Of a DNA stretch of 16,175 bases, positions 1 through 14,046 are shown in pieces (the first letter of the stretch is position 1; each line of letters begins with the position of its first letter). The stretch comes from Candidatus Methylomirabilota bacterium (lineage in GTDB: Bacteria; Methylomirabilota; Methylomirabilia; Methylomirabilales; 2-02-FULL-66-22): NCBI GenBank assembly GCA_016208645.1, contig JACQXP010000260.1:1-16175 (forward strand), in the 5' to 3' direction. The notes beneath the pieces were generated by a model that had not been told where the DNA came from, did no database searches, and saw nothing but the letters and a program-made list of their open reading frames with translations. The position numbers and the translations under genes are program-made.

Positions 1-141
1 TGGCCCGGGCAGTCCACGTGGGCGTAGTGGCGCTTGTCCGTCTCGTACTCCACGTGGGCGATGGCGATGGTGATGCCCCGCTCCCGCTCCTCGGGGGCCT
101 TGTCGATCTGGTCGAAGGGGACGAAGCTCACCTTCGGGTTC
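1..141. repeat. Terminal direct repeat, left copy (inside tuf)
   Basis: These 141 bases match 16035-16175 base for base in the same orientation. They encode roughly EF-Tu residues 39-85. A perfect repeat of exactly 141 bp at both contig ends is what a k=141 de Bruijn assembler leaves on a looped path. The biological basis is probably two near-identical tuf genes. Confidence 0.95.
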
Positions 142-257
142 TTGAGGCCCAGGGCCTTGGTGATCGCCGCGGTGAGGGTGGTCTTCCCGTGGTCGATGTG
201 GCCGATGGTCCCGACGTTCATGTGCTCCTTCGTCCGCTCGAACTTCGCTTTGGCCAT
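1..257 (-). CDS. tuf: Elongation factor Tu, N-terminal part (runs off the left end)
   Basis: EF-Tu is the GTPase that carries aminoacyl-tRNA to the ribosomal A site. The protein starts MAKAKFERTKEHMNVGTIGH and shows the P-loop GHIDHGKTT at residues 19-27, then DQIDKAPEERERGIT (switch I) before the window ends at about residue 85. The ATG at 257-255 is preceded by a GAGGGAGA Shine-Dalgarno. It lies 90 nt downstream of fusA, so this is the last gene of the str operon (rpsL-rpsG-fusA-tuf). Bases 1-141 are identical to the last 141 bases of the window, so this fragment and the right-end tuf may be one assembled gene or two near-identical copies. Identity as EF-Tu is certain. Confidence 0.97.
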   Translation of the reverse strand, partial: MAKAKFERTKEHMNVGTIGHIDHGKTTLTAAITKALGLKNPKVSFVPFDQIDKAPEERERGITIAIAHVEYETDKRHYAHVDCPG

Positions 258-347
258 GGAACTCTCCCTCTGACGGGGCCTCGTCCAGGCAGCCCCCTGG
301 CGGCCGCCCCCGCGCCCCTGCCTGCCCGGGCGGCGTGCCGGCTGCCC

Positions 348-2438
348 CTACGCCACCGCGCGACCGCCCATCCGGGCGATGATCTCCTCGGCGATCTGGA
401 CCGGCACAGGCTCGTACCGGGCGAACTGGAGCGGGGTGTGGCTGGCCCGCCCCTGGGTGGCGGAGCGGAGATCGGTGGCATACCCGAACAGCTCGGCCAG
501 GGGCACCTCGCACCGGATCACCTGCGCCGCCGGCCGCGCCTCGATCTCCAGCACCCGCCCGCGCCGCGAATTCAGGTCCCCGATCACCTGTCCCACGAAC
601 TCCTCCGGGACGACCACGTCGAAGCGCATGAGCGGCTCCAGCAGGATCGGCTTGGCCCGCCGCGCCCCGTCCTTGAAGGCCATGGAGCCCGCGATCTTGA
701 AGGCGATCTCCGACGAATCCACCTCATGGTAGGACCCGTCCACCAGGACCACCCGGGCGTCCACCAGCGGATACCCCGCCAGCACCCCGCCCTCCATGGC
801 CTCCTTGATGCCCTTCTCCACGGCCGGGATGTACTCCCGGGGGATCGTCCCGCCCACGATCTTGTTGACGAACTCGAAGCCGCCGCCCGGGAACGGCTCG
901 AGCTGGATCTTCACGTGGCCGTACTGGCCGCGCCCGCCCGTCTGCCGGATGAAGCGCCCCTCGGCCGCGACGGCCGTGGTGAGCGTCTCGCGGTAGGCCA
1001 CCTGGGGCTTGCCCACGTTGGCCTCCACCCTGAACTCCCGCAGGAGCCGGTCCACGATGATCTCCAGGTGCAGCTCGCCCATGCCCGAGATGATGGTCTG
1101 GCCCATCTCCTCGTCGGTGGTCGTCCGGAAGGTGGGGTCTTCATTGGCCAGCGTCGCCAGGGCCAGCGACAGCTTCTCCTGTCCCTCCTTGGTCTTGGGC
1201 TCGATGGCCACGGAGATCACCGGTTCGGGGAACTCGATCGCCTCCAGCACGATGGGACGGCTCTCCAGGCACAGCGTGTCGCCGGTCTTGGCGTTGCGCA
1301 GCCCGACCGCGGCCGCGATGTCGCCGGCCGCCACTCGCTTGACCTCCTCCCGCTTGTTGGCGTGCATGCGGAGGAGGCGCCCGATCCGTTCCTTGGTCCC
1401 CCGGGTGGAGTTGAAGATGTAGGACCCGGACTCCAGGGCCCCCGCGTAGACCCGGAAGTACGCCAGTTGCCCCACGTACGGGTCCGCCATGATCTTGAAG
1501 ACCAGGGCGGCGAAGGGTTCCCGCTCATCCGCCCGGCGCTGTTCGATCTGCGCCGTCTTGGGGTTCCGCCCCTCCACCGGAGGCAGGTCTAGCGGCGAGG
1601 GGAGGTAGGCGACTACCGCGTCCAGCAGGGGCTGGACCCCCTTGTTCTTGAAGGAGGCCCCGCACAACACCGGCACGGCCTTGAGCTGGAGGGTGGCCCG
1701 GCGGAGCGCCGCCTGGATCTCCTCTGGACTCAGCGCCTCTCCCTCCAGGTACTTGTGCATCAGCTGCTCGTCCTGGTCTGCCACGGCCTCCAGGAGCTTC
1801 TCCCGCGCGCGGAGCGCGGCCTCCCGCTGGTTGGCGGGAATCTCCTCGTCGTGGAAGGCGGCCCCCAGCGTCTCCTCCTCCCAGACGACGGCCTTCATCT
1901 GGACGACGTCGATGATCCCCTTCAACCGGTCTTCCTTGCCGTAGGGAAGCTGGACGCACACGGGATTGGCCCCCAGCCGCTCGGCAATCATGACTACGGC
2001 GCGATCAAAGTCCGCACCCGTCCGGTCCATCTTGTTGATGAAGGCCAGGCGGGGGACCCGGTACTTGTCCGCCTGCCGCCACACCGTCTCGGACTGCGGT
2101 TCCACGCCGGCCACGGCGTCGAACACGGCGACGGCCCCGTCCAGGACGCGGAGCGACCGTTCCACCTCCACGGTGAAGTCCACGTGCCCGGGCGTGTCGA
2201 TGATGTTGATCCGGTGATCGTTCCAGTAACAGGTCGTGGCCGCCGAGGTGATGGTGATCCCCCGCTCCTTCTCCTGCTCCATCCAGTCCATCTCCGTGGA
2301 GCCCTCGTCCACCTCGCCGAGCTTGTGCGTCTTGCCGGTGTAATACAGGATCCGCTCGGTCGTGGTGGTCTTGCCGGCATCGATGTGCGCCATGATGCCG
2401 ATATTGCGAGTGCGCTCCAGCGGGTACGTCTCAGGCAC
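348..2438 (-). CDS. fusA: Elongation factor G (translocase GTPase), complete
   Basis: EF-G drives GTP-dependent translocation of tRNA and mRNA and, with RRF, ribosome recycling. The 696-aa protein is close to the usual length (E. coli 704). The G1 motif AHIDAGKTT is at residues 17-25, RGITITSAAT (switch I) at 59-68, DTPGH (G3) at 81-85 and NKMD (G4) at 135-138. The domain IV region with GGRGQYGHV and the C-terminal domain V are present, and I see no gap. I chose the GTG at 2438-2436 because AAGGA lies 7 nt upstream and the protein then begins (V/M)PETYPLERTRNIGIMAHID. A longer in-frame extension to 2564 would read through the rpsG stop region and is not conserved. It follows rpsG by 106 nt and precedes tuf by 90 nt. 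Confidence 0.97.
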   Translation of the reverse strand: MPETYPLERTRNIGIMAHIDAGKTTTTERILYYTGKTHKLGEVDEGSTEMDWMEQEKERGITITSAATTCYWNDHRINIIDTPGHVDFTVEVERSLRVLDGAVAVFDAVAGVEPQSETVWRQADKYRVPRLAFINKMDRTGADFDRAVVMIAERLGANPVCVQLPYGKEDRLKGIIDVVQMKAVVWEEETLGAAFHDEEIPANQREAALRAREKLLEAVADQDEQLMHKYLEGEALSPEEIQAALRRATLQLKAVPVLCGASFKNKGVQPLLDAVVAYLPSPLDLPPVEGRNPKTAQIEQRRADEREPFAALVFKIMADPYVGQLAYFRVYAGALESGSYIFNSTRGTKERIGRLLRMHANKREEVKRVAAGDIAAAVGLRNAKTGDTLCLESRPIVLEAIEFPEPVISVAIEPKTKEGQEKLSLALATLANEDPTFRTTTDEEMGQTIISGMGELHLEIIVDRLLREFRVEANVGKPQVAYRETLTTAVAAEGRFIRQTGGRGQYGHVKIQLEPFPGGGFEFVNKIVGGTIPREYIPAVEKGIKEAMEGGVLAGYPLVDARVVLVDGSYHEVDSSEIAFKIAGSMAFKDGARRAKPILLEPLMRFDVVVPEEFVGQVIGDLNSRRGRVLEIEARPAAQVIRCEVPLAELFGYATDLRSATQGRASHTPLQFARYEPVPVQIAEEIIARMGGRAVA

Positions 2439-2483
2439 GATCCGATCCTTCGACTGTGGGCCGGGGGCGGAGGCCCCGCGGGC

Positions 2484-2521
2484 TACCAACGCCATCCCGC
2501 CACAGGCGGGACTTACCAACG
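2484..2521. repeat. Small palindromic unit flanked by 8-bp direct repeats
   Basis: TACCAACG occurs at 2484-2491 and 2514-2521 and brackets a 22-nt segment. Inside that segment is the inverted repeat TCCCGCC-ACA-GGCGGGA (2495-2511, 7-bp arms). A third TACCAACG, at 2546-2553, is the true end of rpsG. Palindrome plus flanking repeats looks like a miniature insertion with a target duplication, or a REP-like element. The case rests on only 8 bp of flanking identity. No T-run follows the hairpin on the minus strand, so it is not an intrinsic terminator. Confidence 0.5.
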
Positions 2522-2536
2522 ATAATGCGCGAAGGC
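2513..2536 (-). pseudogene. Duplicated 3' tail of rpsG (last 7 codons and stop)
   Basis: On the minus strand this reads A-F-A-H-Y-R-W-stop, the same as the end of the real S7 gene (2545-2568) 32 bp upstream. The two copies differ at 5 of 24 bases. All five are third codon positions and all are synonymous (GCC/GCT, TTC/TTT, CAT/CAC, TAT/TAC, TAA/TAG). That pattern means this stretch was once the end of a functional but diverged rpsG. It is probably a scar left by homologous replacement of rpsG, or a strain-chimera join. It has no start codon of its own and is not expected to be translated separately. Confidence 0.65.
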
Positions 2537-2544
2537 CCGGCGCA

Positions 2545-3015
2545 CTACCAACGGTAGTGCGCAAAAGCTTTGTTCGCCTCCGCCATCTTGTGAGTGTCTT
2601 CCCGTTTCTTCACCGAGGCGCCCCGGTTGTTGGCCGCCTCGATCAGCTCCGCTGCCAGCCGCTCCTGCATGGTCTTCTCGGTCCGCTTGTGGGCGAAGCC
2701 GATGATCCAGCGCAGGGCCAGGGAGGTCCGGCGCTCGGCCCGCACCTCGACCGGCACCTGGTAGGTGGCACCCCCCACGCGGCGCGACTTGACCTCCAGG
2801 ACGGGCTTCACGTTGTCCACCGCCTGCTTGAAGAGCTTCTGCGCATCCATCTTGGTGCGGTCCTCGATCAGGCGCATGGCCCCGTAAAAGATCCGCTCGG
2901 AGGTGCTCCGCTTGCCTTGCCGCAGCATGGAGTTCACGAACTTGGTCACCAGTTTACTGCCGAACACGGGGTCCGGCAGGACATCCCGCTTTTCGGCAAC
3001 CTTGCGCCTGGGCAT
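2545..3015 (-). CDS. rpsG: 30S ribosomal protein S7
   Basis: S7 nucleates assembly of the 30S head by binding the 3' domain of 16S rRNA and contacts the E-site tRNA. The 156-aa protein has the standard bacterial length. It begins MPRRKVAEKRDVLPDPVFGS, includes the conserved GGATYQVPVEV segment, and ends with MAEANKAFAHYRW. The ATG at 3015 has two tandem SD-like AGGAG motifs within 20 nt upstream, at the end of a purine-rich repeat run. In E. coli S7 represses its own operon at the rpsL-rpsG junction, and here that junction (146 nt) carries a strong stem-loop. The last 24 bases have a diverged synonymous copy just downstream. Confidence 0.98.
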   Translation of the reverse strand: MPRRKVAEKRDVLPDPVFGSKLVTKFVNSMLRQGKRSTSERIFYGAMRLIEDRTKMDAQKLFKQAVDNVKPVLEVKSRRVGGATYQVPVEVRAERRTSLALRWIIGFAHKRTEKTMQERLAAELIEAANNRGASVKKREDTHKMAEANKAFAHYRW

Positions 3016-3081
3016 CCTTTACTCCTGTACTCCTGCGCCTCGTACGCCTCGGTGCTCCTCGGATCCCTCGCGCGCCTCGGG
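3016..3081 (-). repeat. Degenerate CGAGG/AGGAG repeat run upstream of rpsG
   Basis: Read on the minus strand, the last 65 nt before the rpsG ATG are a chain of units of about 10 nt built on CGAGG (five occurrences), then CAGGAG, TACAGGAG and TAAAGG. It is purine-rich and offers several overlapping Shine-Dalgarno-like sites, with AGGAG 6 nt from the ATG as the likely working one. It could be a degenerate minisatellite or a ribosome standby site. No function is shown. Confidence 0.5.
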
Positions 3082-3103
3082 GATCCGCGGCCCTCTCGGC
3101 AGA

Positions 3104-3158
3104 GAAGAAAACCGGCACAGATGACCCGGAGCTCGCCCCGGACCCATCCGTGCCGGTT
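3104..3158 (-). promoter_or_regulatory. Long stem-loop with T-rich tail between rpsL and rpsG (attenuator or S7-site candidate)
   Basis: It starts 3 nt after the rpsL stop. The outer arms AACCGGCACGGATG (3158-3145) and CATCTGTGCCGGTT (3123-3110) pair over 14 bp with one G-U. Inside, CCGGGG and CTCCGG pair around a CGAG tetraloop (3126-3141), leaving only a 2-3 nt internal loop between the two stems. The 3' arm runs straight into TTTTCTTCT on the minus strand, so the structure meets the form of an intrinsic terminator or attenuator. In E. coli this intergenic position is where S7 exerts translational feedback. Any specific S7 binding here is inference. Confidence 0.6.
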
Positions 3159-3161
3159 CCC

Positions 3162-3539
3162 TTAGCTGGCCTTGGGTCGCTTGGCCCCGTACAGGGAGCG
3201 GCCCTGCCTCCGGTCAGCCACCCCCGCCGTGTCCAAGGCGCCTCGGATCACATGGTAGCGGACCCCGGGCAGGTCCTTCACGCGGCCGCCCCGGATGAGC
3301 ACGATGGAGTGCTCCTGCAGGTTGTGGCCGATCCCGGGGATGTAGGTGCTGACTTCGATCCCGTTGGTGAGCCGCACGCGGGCCACCTTGCGCAGGGCCG
3401 AGTTCGGCTTCTTCGGCGTCGTGGTGTAGACGCGGACGCACACCCCCCGCTTCTGCGGGCAGGCCTGCAGGGCCGGCGCCTTCTCTTTCTTGTGGAGCTG
3501 CCGCCGCCCGTGGCGGACGAGCTGCGTGATGGTCGGCAT
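3162..3539 (-). CDS. rpsL: 30S ribosomal protein S12
   Basis: S12 sits at the decoding centre and controls tRNA selection accuracy. The 125-aa protein reads MPTITQLVRHGRRQLHKKEK at the start. It carries CPQKRGVCVRVYTTTPKKPN (residues 27-46) and GRVKDLPGVRYH (85-96). Lys43 and Lys88, classic streptomycin-resistance positions, are wild type, and Asp89, the residue methylthiolated by RimO in E. coli, is present. The ATG at 3539 fits the family start. The open frame extends upstream to 3689 but would cross the promoter and the rpoC stop. Only a weak GGA lies upstream. It is the first gene of the str group, 25 nt or so downstream of a predicted transcription start. Confidence 0.98.
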   Translation of the reverse strand: MPTITQLVRHGRRQLHKKEKAPALQACPQKRGVCVRVYTTTPKKPNSALRKVARVRLTNGIEVSTYIPGIGHNLQEHSIVLIRGGRVKDLPGVRYHVIRGALDTAGVADRRQGRSLYGAKRPKAS

Positions 3540-3570
3540 CGCGTTCCGTTTTCGGGTGAAAAACCGGTGG

Positions 3571-3599
3571 AGTCTACGCGGTCCGTCCCCACTTGTCAA
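3571..3599 (-). promoter_or_regulatory. Sigma70-type promoter for rpsL-rpsG-fusA-tuf
   Basis: On the minus strand a perfect -35 TTGACA (3599-3594) is separated by exactly 17 bp from TAGACT (3576-3571, four of six matches to TATAAT). Transcription would start near 3564 and leave a leader of about 25 nt before the rpsL ATG. The promoter lies wholly in the 85-nt gap between the rpoC stop and rpsL. It would let the str genes be expressed independently of the upstream rpl-rpoBC transcript. Confidence 0.8.
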
Positions 3600-3624
3600 G
3601 GGGATTCTGGGCCGTTCCGGGCCT

Positions 3625-7642
<4,018 letters not shown>

Positions 7643-7655
7643 AGGATGCTCCTTT

Positions 7656-7678
7656 AGGAATCGCGCTGGCGCGATTCC

Positions 7679-7679
<1 letters not shown>
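7656..7679 (-). promoter_or_regulatory. Perfect 11-bp inverted repeat between rpoB and rpoC
   Basis: AGGAATCGCGC (7656-7666) and GCGCGATTCCT (7669-7679) are exact reverse complements separated by 2 nt. On the transcript the hairpin begins at the last base of the rpoB stop codon and ends directly against the AAAGGAG ribosome site of rpoC (7655-7649). No T-run follows, so termination is unlikely. Possible roles are control of rpoC translation coupling, an RNase processing site, or a REP-like element. Confidence 0.7.
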
Positions 7680-11641
<3,962 letters not shown>

Positions 11642-11656
11642 GCGCGTTATCCCTCG

Positions 11657-12046
11657 CTACTTGAGTTCGACAGTTGCCCCGGCGTCCTCCAGCTTCTTCT
11701 TGATCTCTGCGGCCTCGGCCTTGGACGCGCCTTCCTTGACCGGCTTGGGGGCGCCGTCCACCAGATCCTTGGCCTCCTTCAGCCCGAGCCCGGTGATGGC
11801 CCGCACCTCCTTGATGACCTGGATCTTCTTCTCGCCCACGCTGGCCAGCACGACGGTGAACTCCGTCTGCTCCTCGGCCGGCGTGGCCGCGGCCGCACCC
11901 GCGGCGGGCGCGCCCACCGCCAGCATCGCCGGCGCCGCGGCCGACACACCGTACTTCTCCTCGATCCCCTTGACGAGCTTGTTCAGGTCCAGGACCGTCC
12001 AGTTGTCAATCGAATCCAGCACATCCTCCACCGTGACCTTTGCCAT
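11657..12046 (-). CDS. rplL: 50S ribosomal protein L7/L12
   Basis: L7/L12 forms the multicopy flexible stalk that recruits EF-Tu, EF-G, IF2 and release factors. The 129-aa protein has the N-terminal dimerisation and L10-binding helices (about 1-34), an Ala/Pro/Gly hinge (about 35-57), and the factor-binding C-terminal domain (about 60-129). That domain includes EKKIQVIKEVRAITGLGLKE and ends EDAGATVELK. The start codon has an excellent SD, GAGGAGGT, 4 nt upstream, consistent with the higher synthesis this protein needs. It is 87 nt from rplJ (a strong hairpin lies between them) and 15 nt from rpoB. Confidence 0.98.
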   Translation of the reverse strand: MAKVTVEDVLDSIDNWTVLDLNKLVKGIEEKYGVSAAAPAMLAVGAPAAGAAAATPAEEQTEFTVVLASVGEKKIQVIKEVRAITGLGLKEAKDLVDGAPKPVKEGASKAEAAEIKKKLEDAGATVELK

Positions 12047-12100
12047 TGAGACCTCCTCTTTCGGGTGCTGTCTCTCGCGTGCAGGATCAGATATCGGGAC

Positions 12101-12123
12101 GCCGGGCCGCCTGTCGGCCCGGC
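12101..12123 (-). promoter_or_regulatory. GC-rich 9-bp hairpin in the rplJ-rplL gap
   Basis: GCCGGGCCG (12101-12109) and CGGCCCGGC (12115-12123) are perfect reverse complements around a 5-nt loop. The hairpin sits early in the 87-nt spacer, 10 nt past the rplJ stop and about 54 nt before the rplL ATG. No T-run follows on the minus strand, so it is not a typical terminator. It may mark mRNA processing or stabilisation that helps raise L7/L12 output over L10, which is inference. Confidence 0.6.
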
Positions 12124-12133
12124 CCTCTCCGCC

Positions 12134-12658
12134 TCAGGCGGACCGCTCCTTCTGCTGGCGAACCTGGTCCAGGACGCGGGCCAGCGCCCGCACCGGCCCC
12201 GCCAGGACGTTCACCAGGCCCTGCAGCGGCGCCTGGAACGCCCCGGCCATGCGGGCCAGCAGGACCTCGCGGGGTGGCAGGTCTGCCAGCGCCACGATCT
12301 CGGCCGGGCCGACGAGCTGCCCTTCGACCATGCCCCCTTTGACGGCGAGGGTCGGCCGGGTTTTCCTCCAGGCCGACAGAATCCGGGGGGCAGCCACCGG
12401 GTCCTCCCGGCTGATGGCGATGGCCGTGGGCCCCTGGAAGTAGGCCGCCAGGCCCGCCAAGTCCGTGTCCTTGACGGCGATCTTCGCCAGGCTGTTCTTG
12501 ACCACCGTGTACTCCACCGCACTCTTGCGGAGGAGGGTCCGAAGCTCCGTGATCTCCGCGACGCTCAAGCCGCGGAAGTCGGTGAGCACCGCGCTCCGCG
12601 CGGCGCCCAGCTTCTGGCGGAGCTCCGCGATGCTGCTGGCTTTCTCCGTGCGCCCCAC
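12134..12658 (-). CDS. rplJ: 50S ribosomal protein L10
   Basis: L10 anchors L7/L12 dimers to 23S rRNA next to L11. The 174-aa protein has the usual globular N-terminal part (SAVLTDFRGLSVAEITELRT at 22-41, VVKNSLAKIA at 52-61, GPTAIAIS at 76-83). A C-terminal helical tail from about 135 holds the L7/L12 binding repeats. The start is GTG at 12658-12656, chosen because AGGAGG lies 5 nt upstream. It begins 12 nt after the rplA stop, so there is no space for the structured L10-binding leader used for autoregulation in E. coli. Feedback, if any, must act elsewhere. Confidence 0.97.
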   Translation of the reverse strand: MGRTEKASSIAELRQKLGAARSAVLTDFRGLSVAEITELRTLLRKSAVEYTVVKNSLAKIAVKDTDLAGLAAYFQGPTAIAISREDPVAAPRILSAWRKTRPTLAVKGGMVEGQLVGPAEIVALADLPPREVLLARMAGAFQAPLQGLVNVLAGPVRALARVLDQVRQQKERSA

Positions 12659-12670
12659 AGGTCCCTCCTG

Positions 12671-13390
12671 TTACACCTTGACGGCCGCCTGGACCGCGTT
12701 GACATCCACCCGGACGCCCGGGCCCATGGTGGACGAGATGGCAATCCCCTTCAGATAGCGTCCCTTGCTGGAGGCGGGCTTGGCACGCAGCAGGGCCTCC
12801 AGAATGGCCGTGGCATTCTCCACGAGCTGCTGCGGCGCAAAGGACGCCTTGCCGAAGGGGACGTGGATGATGCCGGCCTTCTCCACCCGGAACTCGATCT
12901 TCCCCCCCTTGAACTCCCGCACCGCCTTCCCCACCTCGAACGTGACGGTGCCGGTCTTCGGGTTGGGCATGAGCCCGCGGGGGCCCAAGACTTTCCCCAG
13001 GCGGCCCACCAGGCCCATCACGTCCGGCGTGGCGATGGCGCGCTCGAAGTCGAGCCAGCCGCCCTGGATCTTCTCCACCAGGTCCTCGGCCCCGACGTAG
13101 TCCGCGCCCGCCTCCCGGGCCTCCCGCTCTTTCTCCCCCTTGGCGAAGACCAGGACCCGGACCTTTTTCCCGGTCCCGTGGGGGAGGACGACGGTCCCCC
13201 GGACCATCTGATCGGCGTGCTTGGGGTCCACGCCCAGCCGCACCGCCATCTCCATGGTCTCATCGAACTTGGCCGTGGCGGCGGCCCGGGCTGCCTCGAC
13301 GGCTTGGGCCAACTCCAGGCCGCCGTTCTTACCGACGGCCTGCGTGACCGCCTCGGCAGCCTTGCGGTATCGCTTGCCGACTTTCGCCAT
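12671..13390 (-). CDS. rplA: 50S ribosomal protein L1
   Basis: L1 forms the mobile stalk at the E site and in many bacteria represses its own mRNA. The 239-aa protein starts MAKVGKRYRKAAEAVTQAVG and has the conserved GLMPNPKTGTV segment and KGGKIEFRVEKAGIIHVPFG. It ends SSTMGPGVRVDVNAVQAAVK plus V. I chose the ATG at 13390, preceded by an AAGGAGGGAG site. The frame is open for 61 more codons upstream, but these cross the intergenic repeat cluster and have no L1 homology. It is separated from rplK by 196 nt, the longest gap in the window, and abuts rplJ. Confidence 0.97.
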   Translation of the reverse strand: MAKVGKRYRKAAEAVTQAVGKNGGLELAQAVEAARAAATAKFDETMEMAVRLGVDPKHADQMVRGTVVLPHGTGKKVRVLVFAKGEKEREAREAGADYVGAEDLVEKIQGGWLDFERAIATPDVMGLVGRLGKVLGPRGLMPNPKTGTVTFEVGKAVREFKGGKIEFRVEKAGIIHVPFGKASFAPQQLVENATAILEALLRAKPASSKGRYLKGIAISSTMGPGVRVDVNAVQAAVKV

Positions 13391-13463
13391 AGCTGGCTCC
13401 CTCCTTCCTCGCGTGCCGGACGGCGGGTGAGGTCGGCCGCCGTCCCCATCTCCGGCAATTTCA

Positions 13464-13570
13464 AATTTCAAACCGACAACCGACAACCGGTCACTGCCAA
13501 TGGAGAATTTCAAACCGACAACTGCAAACCGGTCAATTGGCCAGTTGTCCGTTGTCAGTTGTCCGTTTTG
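13464..13570. repeat. Direct and inverted repeat cluster between rplK and rplA
   Basis: A 30-nt unit at 13464-13493 recurs at 13506-13535 with 27 of 30 matches and a 42-nt period; the first 17 bases (AATTTCAAACCGACAAC) are identical. At 13543-13567 the word AGTTGTCCGTT occurs twice with a 14-nt period, in the inverse sense to the ACCGACAAC words. The block is much richer in A+T than the flanking genes. It resembles dispersed intergenic low-complexity repeats. Spacing is too irregular and copies too few for CRISPR. Confidence 0.75.
13507..13536 (-). promoter_or_regulatory. Possible weak promoter ahead of rplA
   Basis: On the minus strand TTGACC (13536-13531) is followed after 18 bp by TGAAAT (13512-13507), five and four matches to the sigma70 consensus. 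It sits inside the A+T-rich repeat block, where such matches arise easily, so it is only a candidate for an internal start serving rplA-rplJ-rplL-rpoBC. Confidence 0.25.
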
Positions 13571-13586
13571 CATTCCCCCTGGCGGG

Positions 13587-14012
13587 CTAGCCGGTCACTT
13601 CGATGCCCACGCTCCGGGCCGTCCCCTCGATGATCCGCACCGCCGCCTCCAGCGTGGTGGCGTTCAGGTCGGGCATCTTGGTCCGGGCGATCTCCTCGAC
13701 CTGCGTGCGGGTCACCTTCCCGACCTTGACGCGGTTGGGTTCCTTGGAGGCCTGGGCAATCCCGGCCGCCTGCTTCAAGAGCACCGCCGCCGGCGGGGTC
13801 TTGGTGATGAAGGTGAAGGACCGGTCCGAGTAGACGGTGATCACCACCGGGATGGTCAACCCTTCCTGCGCCTGGGTCTGGGCATTGAACGCCTTGCAGA
13901 ACTCCATGATGTTGACGCCGTGCTGTCCCAGGGCCGGGCCGACCGGGGGCGAGGGGTTCGCCTTGCCCGCGGGGACCTGCAGCTTCACCTGGGCGACCAC
14001 CTTCTTGGCCAT
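13587..14012 (-). CDS. rplK: 50S ribosomal protein L11
   Basis: L11 forms the base of the GTPase-associated centre on 23S rRNA and is needed for RelA-dependent (p)ppGpp signalling. The 141-aa protein is full length. Its N-terminal domain has VKLQVPAGKANPSPPVGPAL (9-28) and GQHGVNIMEFCKAFN. The C-terminal RNA-binding domain includes KTPPAAVLLKQAAG and MPDLNATTLEAAVRIIEGTA. The ATG at 14012 has GAGGAG 5 nt upstream. It follows nusG by 34 nt. Pro residues around PPVGPALG that contact thiostrepton-type drugs are conserved. Confidence 0.98.
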   Translation of the reverse strand: MAKKVVAQVKLQVPAGKANPSPPVGPALGQHGVNIMEFCKAFNAQTQAQEGLTIPVVITVYSDRSFTFITKTPPAAVLLKQAAGIAQASKEPNRVKVGKVTRTQVEEIARTKMPDLNATTLEAAVRIIEGTARSVGIEVTG

Positions 14013-14046
14013 GCGCGCTCCTCGTTCGATATTCGACAGTTCGCGG

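Noticed and set aside
13464..13570. CRISPR array
   Set aside because: There are only two imperfect copies of one unit, no equal-length unique spacers, no cas genes, and the remaining words are in inverted orientation.
13391..13573. 61-codon N-terminal extension of L1
   Set aside because: It would translate the intergenic repeats. The MAKVGKRY start with a good SD matches the family. The longer open frames ahead of fusA (to 2564), rpsL (to 3689) and secE (to 14842) were rejected on the same grounds.
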